IMG/VR virus record: IMGVR_UViG_3300042549_001991 | Coordinates: 1-33,838 of that record | From: a virus | Length of the DNA stretch: 33,838 bases | Direction: 5' to 3' (one strand) | Shown: positions 1-6,722 of the stretch, piece by piece | Position numbering within the stretch: position 1 is the first letter of the stretch | How the letters are laid out: the number at the start of each line of letters is the position of its first letter | Translations under genes and position numbers: made by a program | Notes under the pieces: model-generated | Seen by the model: the letters and a program-made list of their open reading frames with translations, nothing else | Told to the model about the DNA's origin: nothing | Databases searched by the model: none

Positions 1-67
1 GTTTATACACCGCACGCTTGAAAACATTTACACCCCTACGGAGTATTGCCACGGGGGATGTGGTGTG
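1..67. other. Left end, non-coding
   Basis: This short stretch lies downstream of the HNH endonuclease gene. No gene is seen. If the molecule is circular it joins the right end and forms the leader of the nuclease-terminase operon. A TATAAA-like box lies on the minus strand at 2-7 but has no convincing -35 partner. The ends of the window do not visibly repeat each other. Confidence 0.3.
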
Positions 68-373
68 CTATGAGTTACCTTTGCGACTGTTGTGCATACG
101 ACAAAGAACTTTTAAGTTAGAAATTTCCAAGCGCAGATAAGGCGCTTCACTTAAAGGAATTATATGATCGACTGTTAAATCTTTGTTAGTGCAACCTGGA
201 ATAGAACAGAAAGGTTGTTGCTCTCTTAGTTGCTTGCTTAACTTGTTCCAACTGTAATCGTAACCACGCTGGGTGCGGGTAGGTCTAGCTCTTTCTTTTA
301 TTCGCTGACACTCAACACATCTTGATGCTCGCACTACTCGACCACATCCTGCACACGGTCTAGGCAATACCAT
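68..373 (-). CDS. HNH endonuclease
   Basis: A 101-residue HNH nuclease. The N-terminal zinc ribbon has C7-x2-C10 and C19-x2-C22. The HNH core has C56/C61, the D69-H70 pair (VDHIIPL), N86 and a final C91-x2-H94-N95. Small HNH proteins of this type sit beside terminase genes in many HK97-like phages and assist genome cleavage during packaging; that is family knowledge. Here TerS is at the opposite end of the window, so the expected adjacency is restored only if the ends join. I chose the ATG at 373 because GAGAAG lies just upstream and the longer upstream reading adds unrelated residues. It overlaps the endonuclease VII gene by 14 nt, so the two are probably co-translated. Confidence 0.88.
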   Translation of the reverse strand: MVLPRPCAGCGRVVRASRCVECQRIKERARPTRTQRGYDYSWNKLSKQLREQQPFCSIPGCTNKDLTVDHIIPLSEAPYLRLEISNLKVLCRMHNSRKGNS

Positions 374-734
374 CGTGCTTCTCCAAATATTCAATAGCAT
401 ACGATAAGAACACAACAGAATCTTTGAACTGACCTAATCCTAAGTTACAACTGTTGCACAACAATCCACGCACTTGATTAGTTTCGTGGTTATGGTCAAC
501 ACTTAACTTTCGTACTGTGTCGGTTTGATTGATTCCACAAATAGCGCAAGAGTTGTTTTGTTCTTTAAGCAAATCTTTTCTATGACCTGATGAAATGTTG
601 GTAACTCTTTTGTGTAAGTTTCTGCAATCATTGCAAGTAGTTCTTCTTTTGTTAGGTGTTCGATTATCGTGATGAAATCTTGTTATTGGTTTTGCTGTCT
701 TACATTTTTTACAAACCTGCGTGTTAGTCATCAT
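360..734 (-). CDS. Recombination endonuclease VII family protein
   Basis: A 124-residue protein of the T4 gp49-like endonuclease VII family, which resolves branched DNA and Holliday junctions before packaging. The C-terminal half carries the family signature: C63-x2-C66, then D80-H81-N82-H83, R89-GLLC-x2-C96-N, and the LG..D..V..L..AI.YL helix. The N-terminal part adds a second zinc ribbon (C8/C11/C34/C37), seen in many phage members. Two ATG codons are in tandem at the start (734 and 731). GAGG directly abuts the first, so the second is equally likely to be used. It overlaps the 59-residue gene upstream by 11 nt. Confidence 0.9.
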   Translation of the reverse strand: MMTNTQVCKKCKTAKPITRFHHDNRTPNKRRTTCNDCRNLHKRVTNISSGHRKDLLKEQNNSCAICGINQTDTVRKLSVDHNHETNQVRGLLCNSCNLGLGQFKDSVVFLSYAIEYLEKHDGIA

Positions 735-903
735 CCTCTGTTAAAGATTCCAAATCCTCATTTACAACCACATAACGATTGTAAGCATCAAGAGTTGAGT
801 TAGTCGCTCTTAACAATAATGTTTCAATTCCTTCAAATGACATTGGTTGATCTGTCACAATGTCTGTTGACACATCACCGACTGTTACCGCAATGCTTAG
901 CAT
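724..903 (-). CDS. Small acidic hypothetical protein (59 aa)
   Basis: A 59-residue ORF beginning MLSIAVTVGD and ending with an acidic tail (LESLTEDDD). Its ATG (901-903) overlaps the end of the gene upstream, whose stop lies at 897-899, and its own end overlaps the endonuclease VII start. That continuous overlap chain is the main support for it being real. No motif or membrane segment is recognised. It may be a small regulatory or accessory protein, but no function is assigned. Confidence 0.6.
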   Translation of the reverse strand: MLSIAVTVGDVSTDIVTDQPMSFEGIETLLLRATNSTLDAYNRYVVVNEDLESLTEDDD

Positions 904-1043
904 TTAGTCAGCTCCAATCGGCTATCAAGTAGATCGTCAATGAACTTATCAACGATGTGTTTCTTGGAATCAATTGTCTTGGCGCGAGTATCTACGGCGT
1001 GTGATAACGCCTCATCTATCTCTTGTATTGTCTCGGTATCCAT
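897..1043 (-). CDS. Small charged hypothetical protein (48 aa)
   Basis: A 48-residue helical, charged ORF (MDTETIQEID... ending RLELTKC). It is preceded by GGGATAGG close to the ATG and is the first gene after a hairpin terminator and a possible promoter. It overlaps the next gene by 7 nt. No family is recognised. Confidence 0.55.
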   Translation of the reverse strand: MDTETIQEIDEALSHAVDTRAKTIDSKKHIVDKFIDDLLDSRLELTKC

Positions 1044-1060
1044 ACCTATCCCATAAACGA

Positions 1061-1087
1061 ATAAAGCCCAAACCTATTGGCTGGGCT
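1061..1087 (-). terminator. Probable rho-independent terminator or attenuator
   Basis: On the minus strand, AGCCCA and TGGGCT pair across an 11-nt loop (1065-1070 with 1082-1087) and are followed by TTTATT. It lies between the zinc-ribbon/HTH gene (ending 1155) and the 48-residue gene (starting 1043). A promoter-like sequence lies just upstream, so it could act as an attenuator rather than a simple end point. Confidence 0.55.
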
Positions 1088-1118
1088 AATTAAGTGGATG
1101 GCAATACCTGTTAACGAA

Positions 1119-1151
1119 AGTGTAGCAAAGCAATTAGAACTTTTCTGTCAA
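1119..1151 (-). promoter_or_regulatory. Possible promoter for the HNH/endonuclease VII end of the operon
   Basis: On the minus strand a perfect TTGACA (1151-1146) is followed by TGCTACACT (1127-1119), which fits an extended -10 (TGn-TACACT). The spacer to TACACT is 21 nt, longer than ideal, so the extended -10 would have to compensate. It sits in the only sizeable gap of this part of the operon. Confidence 0.35.
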
Positions 1152-1154
1152 GTT

Positions 1155-1886
1155 TTATCGGTGAGCGATGACTGCTGCCAAGTCATACATCTTGCCATTC
1201 TTGGCGATGCCATTGGCTTTGATAATCTTATGCACCTGCCGTTGGCTGATGCCTAACCATAACGCTATCGCCTCTGCATCTAAAAAGAACTTACGACTTG
1301 GATTAGACATTGCTAAAGCTACAAGGCGCAACACTGTCCACGATTGCTTGCACCCAAAGCAACTCACATCACTCATAAGGTTTTCTGCATCAATGACAAC
1401 ATACTTACCGCAATCATCTGTTGGGCAAGGAATCCGTCTAGGTTGCTCAACAAATTGCTTAGCAGCAGCCATCCCTTTTGCGTGCTGCTCTTTGATCTCA
1501 CCATAGAAATCTGCTGCCCATTCTTGGCCTAGTGTCCATTCAAGGTGGGCAAGTTGAAAGTCGCAGGCAACCTGAACTTCCATATCTGTTGTTCGTTCCT
1601 TCTTGAGCAGCGCGGGCGGTGTCAACTGCCTAGCGCTTCGAATCTCTGACTCCCAACTGTGAAGGATGCCTAGTAACTCAATTGCCATTGAATAATCTAA
1701 GGCGTTGACATTGACACCGATTGAGCGCTCGGCGCTGACTGCGCCACTGCCTGATCTGCCTGGTTCAATGTAAAAGCCTGCCTGATACTGCAACTCAGGG
1801 ATACTTGTGAGCCACACAATTATTGCCTTGTGACATCCTCGGCAGGTGGTTGTATCTGTTGGGCGCAGGCAGATGTTGCAGTTCAA
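1155..1886 (-). CDS. Zinc-ribbon and helix-turn-helix DNA-binding protein
   Basis: A 243-residue protein with an N-terminal zinc knuckle (C3-x2-C6 and C15-x2-C18), a long middle part, a second ribbon (CPTDDCGKY... CFGC) and a C-terminal helix-turn-helix (DAEAIALWLGISQRQVHKII) resembling excisionase/MerR-type DNA binding. Related proteins occur in many actinophage replication modules, usually as hypothetical or DNA-binding proteins. The likely start is TTG at 1886: the ribbon begins there, AGAAGGTG lies just upstream, and TTG overlaps the TGA of the preceding gene. It may regulate the early operon; this is inference. Confidence 0.7.
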   Translation of the reverse strand: MNCNICLRPTDTTTCRGCHKAIIVWLTSIPELQYQAGFYIEPGRSGSGAVSAERSIGVNVNALDYSMAIELLGILHSWESEIRSARQLTPPALLKKERTTDMEVQVACDFQLAHLEWTLGQEWAADFYGEIKEQHAKGMAAAKQFVEQPRRIPCPTDDCGKYVVIDAENLMSDVSCFGCKQSWTVLRLVALAMSNPSRKFFLDAEAIALWLGISQRQVHKIIKANGIAKNGKMYDLAAVIAHR

Positions 1887-2224
1887 AATGGCACCTTCTC
1901 ACTGGTTGTGGATAACTTTACCCGATTGAAGTAATCAGATGCTTGCTCGGCAAATACAGTCAATGGCCTGCAGGTGTGGGTGGCAAGCACGATTGGCGCT
2001 GCCACCTTCATCCGCGTTGCCGTTCTTCGGGTTGCCTCAAATGATTGGGCAGTGCGGTGGATTTCGTAGGTGGCTAGGCCAGCAGTCAATGCCAACACTT
2101 CTTCAGGCAGGTTGAGTCGGTTCGTATCAAGTTTGATGTCGCATCGGCTGGTTGCACTAACCCCTGCCCAAATAAGATTGCCGCAGGTTCGGCAGTTCAT
2201 TGGTTTGAAATCAAGGTAGCTCAT
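1883..2224 (-). CDS. Small zinc-knuckle protein
   Basis: A 113-residue protein with an N-terminal CRTCG knuckle and a later HTC triplet. A long helical stretch occupies the middle (VLALTAGLATYEIHRTAQSF). It overlaps the TTG start of the zinc-ribbon/HTH gene by 4 nt, so the two are probably made together; both carry zinc-binding N-termini, which suggests a joint nucleic-acid role. It is the first gene after the palindromic intergenic region. No family is recognised. Confidence 0.6.
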   Translation of the reverse strand: MSYLDFKPMNCRTCGNLIWAGVSATSRCDIKLDTNRLNLPEEVLALTAGLATYEIHRTAQSFEATRRTATRMKVAAPIVLATHTCRPLTVFAEQASDYFNRVKLSTTSEKVPF

Positions 2225-2228
2225 TGAG

Positions 2229-2320
2229 TCGGTACCATCATTCTTATTATGCCACCCTTATATAGGGTGGCCTTAATAAGGTAAAAAGTTACCTTAATAA
2301 GGTAATTTTTTATGGTACTA
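2229..2320. promoter_or_regulatory. Palindrome-rich intergenic control region
   Basis: Between the primase-helicase gene (ends 2331) and the next gene (starts 2224) lie several nested inverted repeats. GCCACCCT/AGGGTGGC (2251-2271) has 8-bp arms around TATAT. TTACCTTA/TAAGGTAA (2289-2305) has 8-bp arms around one A, and a second copy of its core, CCTTAATAAGGTAA, lies at 2271-2284. GTACCAT near 2232 is matched by ATGGTAC near 2312 as an outer inverted pair. The palindrome at 2289-2305 is followed by a T-run on the plus strand. The layout fits operators, a replication-control site or a termination/re-initiation point. Confidence 0.55.
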
Positions 2321-2330
2321 GAATTCACGC

Positions 2331-4460
2331 TCAATTTGCCACCTGGTCTTGTTGCCAATCTCCGAAGTGATCGGCGGCAAACCACACTACAGTTCGGCCA
2401 ACCTCGCGTGTTTTGACCTTGTGATTTCGTAGGGCAGCATCACGGCCAGCCTTCAATCCTTTATCGTCATAACGCTTTCCCAAGATGTCAGACAACTGAG
2501 AGGTGTTCAAACCAGGGTTGGCGGTGACGGCTTCAATCCACATATCTTCAAGGCCACGCTTCTTGGCCATCCGTGAGTCAACACCGCCAAGAGTTAGTGA
2601 GCGGGTTGTCTCGTCAAAGGTCAACTGTTGTTCCTCTTGAAGCACATCACGGCCATCGGCTGAGAAGAATCGGCCTTCATTAGTCTTTTTGAGTAGCCAA
2701 CGCACATCTGCCCAGTCATCAAGGCGTGTAGCTCCACGGGCGCGATCTATGCCGTTTTCCTGCGCTCTACCTGTGTGGATTGGTAAAACAAGGTTTGAGA
2801 CACCTGCACGCTCTTTGATGACATCGAGCGTGTCTAGGAACACGCCAACATCGCTGTTTGAGTTTTCATCGCCACATCCTGTGAAGGCGCGGGCAAATGG
2901 GTCAAGAATCCAAGTTTGGGCATCTAAGTCTTTTAAGATGGAAACAACTAAATCCTCAACACGACTAACGATAAGTGGCAATCGCTTGCCTCTAAGGTGA
3001 ACTAGGGTAATTTTGTCACTGTTCTCAATTGCCACATCATTCATCCAGCGGCGATACTGGTTCTCTGAAACTTCATAGTTAAAGATAACAACGCGACCCT
3101 TATGTTCAGGTTGGGCAAAGTAATTAAGGAACTGTGTGCCATCTGCCAGTGAGCGTGCTAGTGAGTTGATTAAGGTGGTCTTTCCAGCCTTGTATTGGGC
3201 AGTCAAGGTCACATTGGCCCCTGTTGGGAATACATCCTTGATTGTCCACTTAACTTCCTCTATGGGCAGTTTCAGCTCGTCTGTGAGTGTCTTTACATAA
3301 GTTGGCTGGTGATAATTACTTGCCGCTTCTTCTTGGTCAAGTAGTTTCTTGGCGGTGCGCTTGGCGCGGGCTAGTTTGATTTCCTGTTGTGTGAGGTAAT
3401 CAATGTCAATGCCATCGCCTACGCCACCCGCAACGCCTGATTCAATGATCTCTCCAGTTACAGGTGAGTAAGTGTATTCAGCCAAATCGCTCGTGTTAGC
3501 GCCATTGCCATATCCCAAGAATCTCAATGCTTGTGCGGCTTGCTTGAAGTCATCGTGATGATGAAGGTGAGCATAGACTGCAAACTTTGAGTAGGACTTA
3601 TTGGCCTCAAATGTGGTGCTGGTTGAGAACACATAGAAAGTGTCGTAACCACCGTGGTTGGTACTTGCGCTGATGCCTTCATCTTTATTGGGTCTGCGCC
3701 AAAGAGTCTTTTCGGCTTGGGTGAATACCTTTTTCCAGCCAATAGGCTCAAGGATTTCTTCCCAAGTCATTCGTGCGTTGTAATCATCGCCAGGTAACGC
3801 TGGGTTAAATTCGCGCTTGGTCAACTCTTGCTTGGTAATTTCAGCTTTTGGCATTTCATCAAAAGTTGCCAAGATTGTGAACAATTCATTCATTTCATCT
3901 GTTGTGATGGTTGGAATTGTCTCAATTGAACCTGCAATCATTGACCACGATTTACCTGACGGGTGGGCGGTGCCACCTGACGGTGCGCAGATGCTAAAAC
4001 CACCCGCAGCGCGTGTTTCAATCAGGCAACCGCCATCTTCACCAGGCTTTGATGCCAGTTTTGTGTTTCCGTCAATTGCAGAGCCATCTACCTTAACAAG
4101 AAAGTGAATTCCACCTGACGGTGTTGCCTCTGTGTAGCCGTCAACAATGCTTTGCCATAAATCTTCAAGCCCAGCCAATTTAATTGCCTCTGCAGCTCGT
4201 AAATGCAGTTTCTGTTCCACTGCTCGGCCTTCAAACTCAATCATCAAAAGATTGCCTGAAATAGGACCAGTGACAACGCCTAAGCCTTGAACAGTGTCAT
4301 TGTTAAACCAAGTCAGTAGCTCGTCTTGGGTTGGCTGGCGATCTTGAAACTCTTTCCAAGAAGATAAGCCTGGGCGCTTAGAGCCGTCAGGTGCTACGGG
4401 TACAACAACAATGCCTTGTGTAGCAAAGCGAAGTGCAGTTGTTAAGATTTCATTGGTCAT
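2331..4460 (-). CDS. Bifunctional DNA primase/polymerase fused to RepA-like helicase ATPase
   Basis: A 709-residue replication protein. The first ~230 residues resemble the archaeo-eukaryotic primase (prim-pol) domain: a conserved N-terminus, GVVTGPISGN and an acidic E75-x-E77 pair where many relatives have D-x-D, then GGIHF with the likely catalytic histidine. The C-terminal half is a RecA-fold RepA/DnaB-like ATPase with Walker A AQYKAGKTT near residue 420, a FNYEVSENQ segment and a WILDPFARAF Walker-B-like strand near 517, ending in a winged-helix-like tail. Known relatives prime and unwind phage DNA. I prefer the ATG at 4460, which is preceded by GGGGGAAG and gives an 11-nt overlap with the methyltransferase part; the in-frame ATG at 4496 lacks a site. 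It is the only polymerase-like gene seen. Confidence 0.88.
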   Translation of the reverse strand: MTNEILTTALRFATQGIVVVPVAPDGSKRPGLSSWKEFQDRQPTQDELLTWFNNDTVQGLGVVTGPISGNLLMIEFEGRAVEQKLHLRAAEAIKLAGLEDLWQSIVDGYTEATPSGGIHFLVKVDGSAIDGNTKLASKPGEDGGCLIETRAAGGFSICAPSGGTAHPSGKSWSMIAGSIETIPTITTDEMNELFTILATFDEMPKAEITKQELTKREFNPALPGDDYNARMTWEEILEPIGWKKVFTQAEKTLWRRPNKDEGISASTNHGGYDTFYVFSTSTTFEANKSYSKFAVYAHLHHHDDFKQAAQALRFLGYGNGANTSDLAEYTYSPVTGEIIESGVAGGVGDGIDIDYLTQQEIKLARAKRTAKKLLDQEEAASNYHQPTYVKTLTDELKLPIEEVKWTIKDVFPTGANVTLTAQYKAGKTTLINSLARSLADGTQFLNYFAQPEHKGRVVIFNYEVSENQYRRWMNDVAIENSDKITLVHLRGKRLPLIVSRVEDLVVSILKDLDAQTWILDPFARAFTGCGDENSNSDVGVFLDTLDVIKERAGVSNLVLPIHTGRAQENGIDRARGATRLDDWADVRWLLKKTNEGRFFSADGRDVLQEEQQLTFDETTRSLTLGGVDSRMAKKRGLEDMWIEAVTANPGLNTSQLSDILGKRYDDKGLKAGRDAALRNHKVKTREVGRTVVWFAADHFGDWQQDQVAN

Positions 4461-5088
4461 CTTCCCCCACCATTCTTGAAATAATCCACTCAACAACAGG
4501 CACCGCTACCGCGTTGCCCATTTGCTTATAGCGGTTTGAATCTGCCTGTCCATCTGTCCAGTTATCAGGAAACCCTTGAAGGCGCTCACATTCAACTGGT
4601 GTCAATCTGCGCACGACTGATTCAGTTGCTACACCGTGACCACTTACGCGATCAAGTGTGAACATTGGTGAGCCATCTTCGCTAAAACCTTTACCTTGTG
4701 GCCCTGATGTATCAGCTCGACCAATTACTGTTCCTTGAATTGGAATTGCAACAGATTGCCCACCAGTGCGATCAAGAGTGTAGGCAGGTGCATCTTGCTC
4801 ACCAATGCCTAAACCATTTTGATTTTTTTCAATCTCTCTGCCGTCTTGTATAGGAAATACCATAGGCACATTCCCACCCCCTGTTCCGTATCGTGAAATA
4901 ACTGTTGGCACAATGCCATCTTCATATACCCGCACATCATTTACACGGGTGCCATCAATAATTAAAACTGTTGCGTAAGCCTCACCATTGTTATCCATTG
5001 CGTTCAATGTTGGCACTACCCCCCCCGCTATCCAAGATTCATAATCTGTAACACTTTGCGCTCTCTTAGCTTTCGTGAAGAACAACAT
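4450..5088 (-). CDS. DNA cytosine-5 methyltransferase, C-terminal part
   Basis: A 212-residue ORF with the end of a C5-cytosine methyltransferase: motif IX (RRLTPVECERLQGFPDNWT, residues 160-178) and motif X (YKQMGNAVAVPV, from 187). Before these are several ~30-residue units of the form x-TL-x-R-x-GG...V, which continue the target-recognition region begun in the upstream gene. It lies in the +1 frame relative to the N-terminal ORF and overlaps its end by 23 nt. It cannot be active alone because it lacks the cofactor site and catalytic cysteine. It is either made from its own ATG (5088) as a second subunit, as in two-chain enzymes such as M.AquI, or joined by frameshifting. A run of eight G lies at 5019-5026 but cannot by itself restore one frame. 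Confidence 0.85.
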   Translation of the reverse strand: MLFFTKAKRAQSVTDYESWIAGGVVPTLNAMDNNGEAYATVLIIDGTRVNDVRVYEDGIVPTVISRYGTGGGNVPMVFPIQDGREIEKNQNGLGIGEQDAPAYTLDRTGGQSVAIPIQGTVIGRADTSGPQGKGFSEDGSPMFTLDRVSGHGVATESVVRRLTPVECERLQGFPDNWTDGQADSNRYKQMGNAVAVPVVEWIISRMVGEDDQ

Positions 5089-5947
5089 TATCTTCAGGCC
5101 TTTTGTAAGAGGTAGCAGTAAGTGTTGTTACACCTTCGGTGTATTTTGCAAATCCTGATTGACCATAAACTGCGCTATCAATCAAAATAGTTTCACTACC
5201 ACCACCTAGATCACCGCCACCTGCTCGCAATGTGGCTGATACTTTTTCATTTTCTGTATATTCAGCAAAACTTGATGGACTAAATGAAGTTACTGCTGCG
5301 CTACTGTCTCCAGCGCCTGTTGTAATTGCGGTGGCAGTGTCTTTTCTCGGCGATTTGCTCTGCGCAAGATACCCTGCGCGGCTTTGGGCGATAGCGAGTA
5401 TTTCTTCAGGTGATCTCCCTGAGTTTCCAAAACATCCGACAATGAACACTCTACGGCGGCGTTGGGGTACTCCGAAGTGTTGAGCATCAAGCACCCTGTA
5501 TGCGACACGATACCCGCGCTCGACCAACGCTTCAAGAACAACGGCCATATCTTTTCCTTGATTGCTGGAAAGTAAACCAGGGACATTTTCGAGGATAAAA
5601 TTTTGCGCTCTTGTTTCGTCAAGCAATCGGCAGATTTCCCAGAATAATCCTGATCTAGCACCACCCAATCCTGCTCGTTTTCCAGCCACTGATAAATCTT
5701 GGCAGGGGAATCCGCCCGTGATGATTCCAGTTCTAGGTTCAAATCCTGCTGCAATGAGTTGTTCACCTGTTACCCCCGTTATATCTCCGAATATGGTTGA
5801 TTGTGGAAAATGCTTTTTCAATACTTCTTGTGCTTTTTTATCTATCTCTACTGATGCAACTACTTTCACACCATTGCGTTCTAGTGCTAAATCAAAACCA
5901 CCTACACCTGCGAATAAACTAACTGCAGTTCTCACTTGCTCCCCCAT
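5066..5947 (-). CDS. DNA cytosine-5 methyltransferase, N-terminal part
   Basis: A 293-residue ORF with C5-methyltransferase motifs I (LFAGVGGFD, 11-19), IV (GGFPCQ, catalytic C82), VI (ENV, 120-122) and VIII (QRRRR, 162-166), followed by the first part of the target-recognition region. That region has repeat-like units (FAEYTENEKVSATLRAGGG; FAKYTEGVTTLTA) resembling the serial target modules of multispecific phage methyltransferases. The frame ends at TAA (5066-5068) before motifs IX and X, which lie in the next ORF. The enzyme would protect phage DNA from restriction or mark it. Its ATG at 5947 lies inside the end of the FmdB-like gene. Confidence 0.9.
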   Translation of the reverse strand: MGEQVRTAVSLFAGVGGFDLALERNGVKVVASVEIDKKAQEVLKKHFPQSTIFGDITGVTGEQLIAAGFEPRTGIITGGFPCQDLSVAGKRAGLGGARSGLFWEICRLLDETRAQNFILENVPGLLSSNQGKDMAVVLEALVERGYRVAYRVLDAQHFGVPQRRRRVFIVGCFGNSGRSPEEILAIAQSRAGYLAQSKSPRKDTATAITTGAGDSSAAVTSFSPSSFAEYTENEKVSATLRAGGGDLGGGSETILIDSAVYGQSGFAKYTEGVTTLTATSYKRPEDNVVLHES

Positions 5948-6099
5948 CCGTCACCCTTGAGAATAATGCCACCCAATGAATACTTGCGTTGCATTAACTT
6001 CTTCTTGCAACCTTCGCAGATAATGCGTTTCTCATCATCCATTTCAAAAAACACTTCAGCAATATGCCCACAATCGCAATTGAATTCATAAAAAGGCAT
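5932..6099 (-). CDS. FmdB-type zinc-ribbon protein
   Basis: A 55-residue protein starting MPFYEFNCDCGH, the hallmark of the FmdB-type regulatory zinc-ribbon family (usual form MPxYEYxCxxCG), with a second cysteine pair ICEGC and a C-terminal IILKGDGW matching the family's FxGSGW. C8 and C10 are one residue apart rather than two, a small deviation. Such proteins are putative regulators or zinc carriers of unknown mechanism. It overlaps the methyltransferase start by 16 nt. Confidence 0.8.
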   Translation of the reverse strand: MPFYEFNCDCGHIAEVFFEMDDEKRIICEGCKKKLMQRKYSLGGIILKGDGWGSK

Positions 6100-6101
6100 T
6101 T

Positions 6102-6386
6102 TTAACCTCTCGCAATCTCTGCACTAAGCGTAAGCGCGTGGTTAAACCCATCTTGAAAAGAATTGTCAGGGTATTTATTTAACATTTTTTCAATCTCGCC
6201 CGCTATTTTCTTGCGCAAATTGTTTTCTATTCCTTGAACTCGCGCAGCTTCAAATTCTCTCAATTTGTTCATATTTTCTAAATCTTTAGGAACCAAAACA
6301 ATTGAATCACCATCAAAATAAAATGTGTTTTCAGCATTTCTCAAAAATTCAATTCTTTTAATAAATTCATCTGCCATCTCGCTCAT
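6102..6386 (-). CDS. Hypothetical helical protein (94 aa)
   Basis: A 94-residue, strongly helical and charged protein (AARVQGIENNLRKKIAGEIEKML...), likely partly coiled-coil and soluble. Its first ATG forms an ATGA overlap with the stop of the 66-residue gene upstream, which favours it over the internal ATG at 6377. No family is recognised. It sits between the tRNA-like element and the FmdB-like gene. Confidence 0.6.
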   Translation of the reverse strand: MSEMADEFIKRIEFLRNAENTFYFDGDSIVLVPKDLENMNKLREFEAARVQGIENNLRKKIAGEIEKMLNKYPDNSFQDGFNHALTLSAEIARG

Positions 6387-6583
6387 TTGTTTTTCTCGCT
6401 TTCCTCTAATTGTTTAGTAAGATCGCTCAAGCGCACATTTATTGCATCAGAAATATCTAAAATGGTCATTTCTTTAATTATTTCGTCAGTTAAGCCAAGC
6501 GCGTATGCAAGTTGCTTGTAATCTCGATCATTGATCGCGGTATTTACCTTAAACAACTTTTCAAACAGTTCTAACTTATTCAT
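6383..6583 (-). CDS. Hypothetical protein (66 aa)
   Basis: A 66-residue helical protein (MNKLELFEKL ... QLEESEKNK). The ATG at 6583 is preceded by GGGGG at six nt; an upstream open extension to 6712 would translate straight through the tRNA-like sequence and is rejected. Stop and next start overlap as ATGA. No family is recognised. Confidence 0.6.
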   Translation of the reverse strand: MNKLELFEKLFKVNTAINDRDYKQLAYALGLTDEIIKEMTILDISDAINVRLSDLTKQLEESEKNK

Positions 6584-6612
6584 TTCGTTCCCCCGTTCGG
6601 TTAAGTCTTGCG

Positions 6613-6684
6613 TGGCGTTGCAGGAATCGAACCTGCAGTTGCATCCCCCGATGCAATCCCTCATCTGTGAACCATCACAACGCC
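6613..6684 (-). tRNA. tRNA-like element, atypical or degenerate
   Basis: On the minus strand the 5' GGCGTTG pairs with a 3' CAACGCC, and a canonical T-arm (GCAGG-TTCGATT-CCTGC) lies just before the 3' side. The acceptor and T-arm share one base, so one of them is a base pair short. A middle hairpin (TTGCA...TGCAA) encloses an 8-nt loop TCGGGGGA. There is no normal D-arm: the region instead contains TGTGA-TGGT-TCACA, which would compete with the acceptor. U33 is missing and no anticodon can be assigned with confidence; GGG would be proline. CCA is not encoded. It may be a decayed tRNA, an unusual functional tRNA or a tRNA mimic. Confidence 0.5.
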
Positions 6685-6689
6685 GTTCT

Positions 6690-6718
6690 CTTGGGGTTGA
6701 AAGGAAAAGCACCCCAAG
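6690..6718 (-). terminator. Stem-loop between SSB-like gene and tRNA-like element
   Basis: CTTGGGGT (6690-6697) and ACCCCAAG (6711-6718) form a perfect 8-bp stem with a 13-nt loop, starting 5 nt after the SSB-like stop codon and 5 nt before the tRNA-like 5' end. No clear U-run follows on the minus strand, so a processing or mRNA 3'-end-protecting hairpin is as likely as a terminator. Confidence 0.45.
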
Positions 6719-6722
6719 AAGT

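Noticed and set aside
2-7. TATAAA box on the minus strand at the left end as a late promoter.
   Set aside because: No acceptable -35 element is found at 15-19 nt, and its link to the packaging genes depends on unproven circularity.
1168-1506. Plus-strand open frame opposite the zinc-ribbon/HTH gene.
   Set aside because: It lies opposite a well-supported gene, has no ribosome-binding site and no recognisable domain.
5019-5026. Run of eight C/G as a sequencing error that split the methyltransferase.
   Set aside because: Both alternative frames stop before this run, so changing its length cannot join the two halves.
5290-5766. A 158-residue open frame inside the methyltransferase N-terminal part.
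   Set aside because: It overlaps the strongly conserved motifs I-VIII completely and shows no recognisable domain.
6584-6712. N-terminal extension of the 66-residue gene.
   Set aside because: It would translate the tRNA-like sequence, and the ATG at 6583 has a GGGGG site at good distance.
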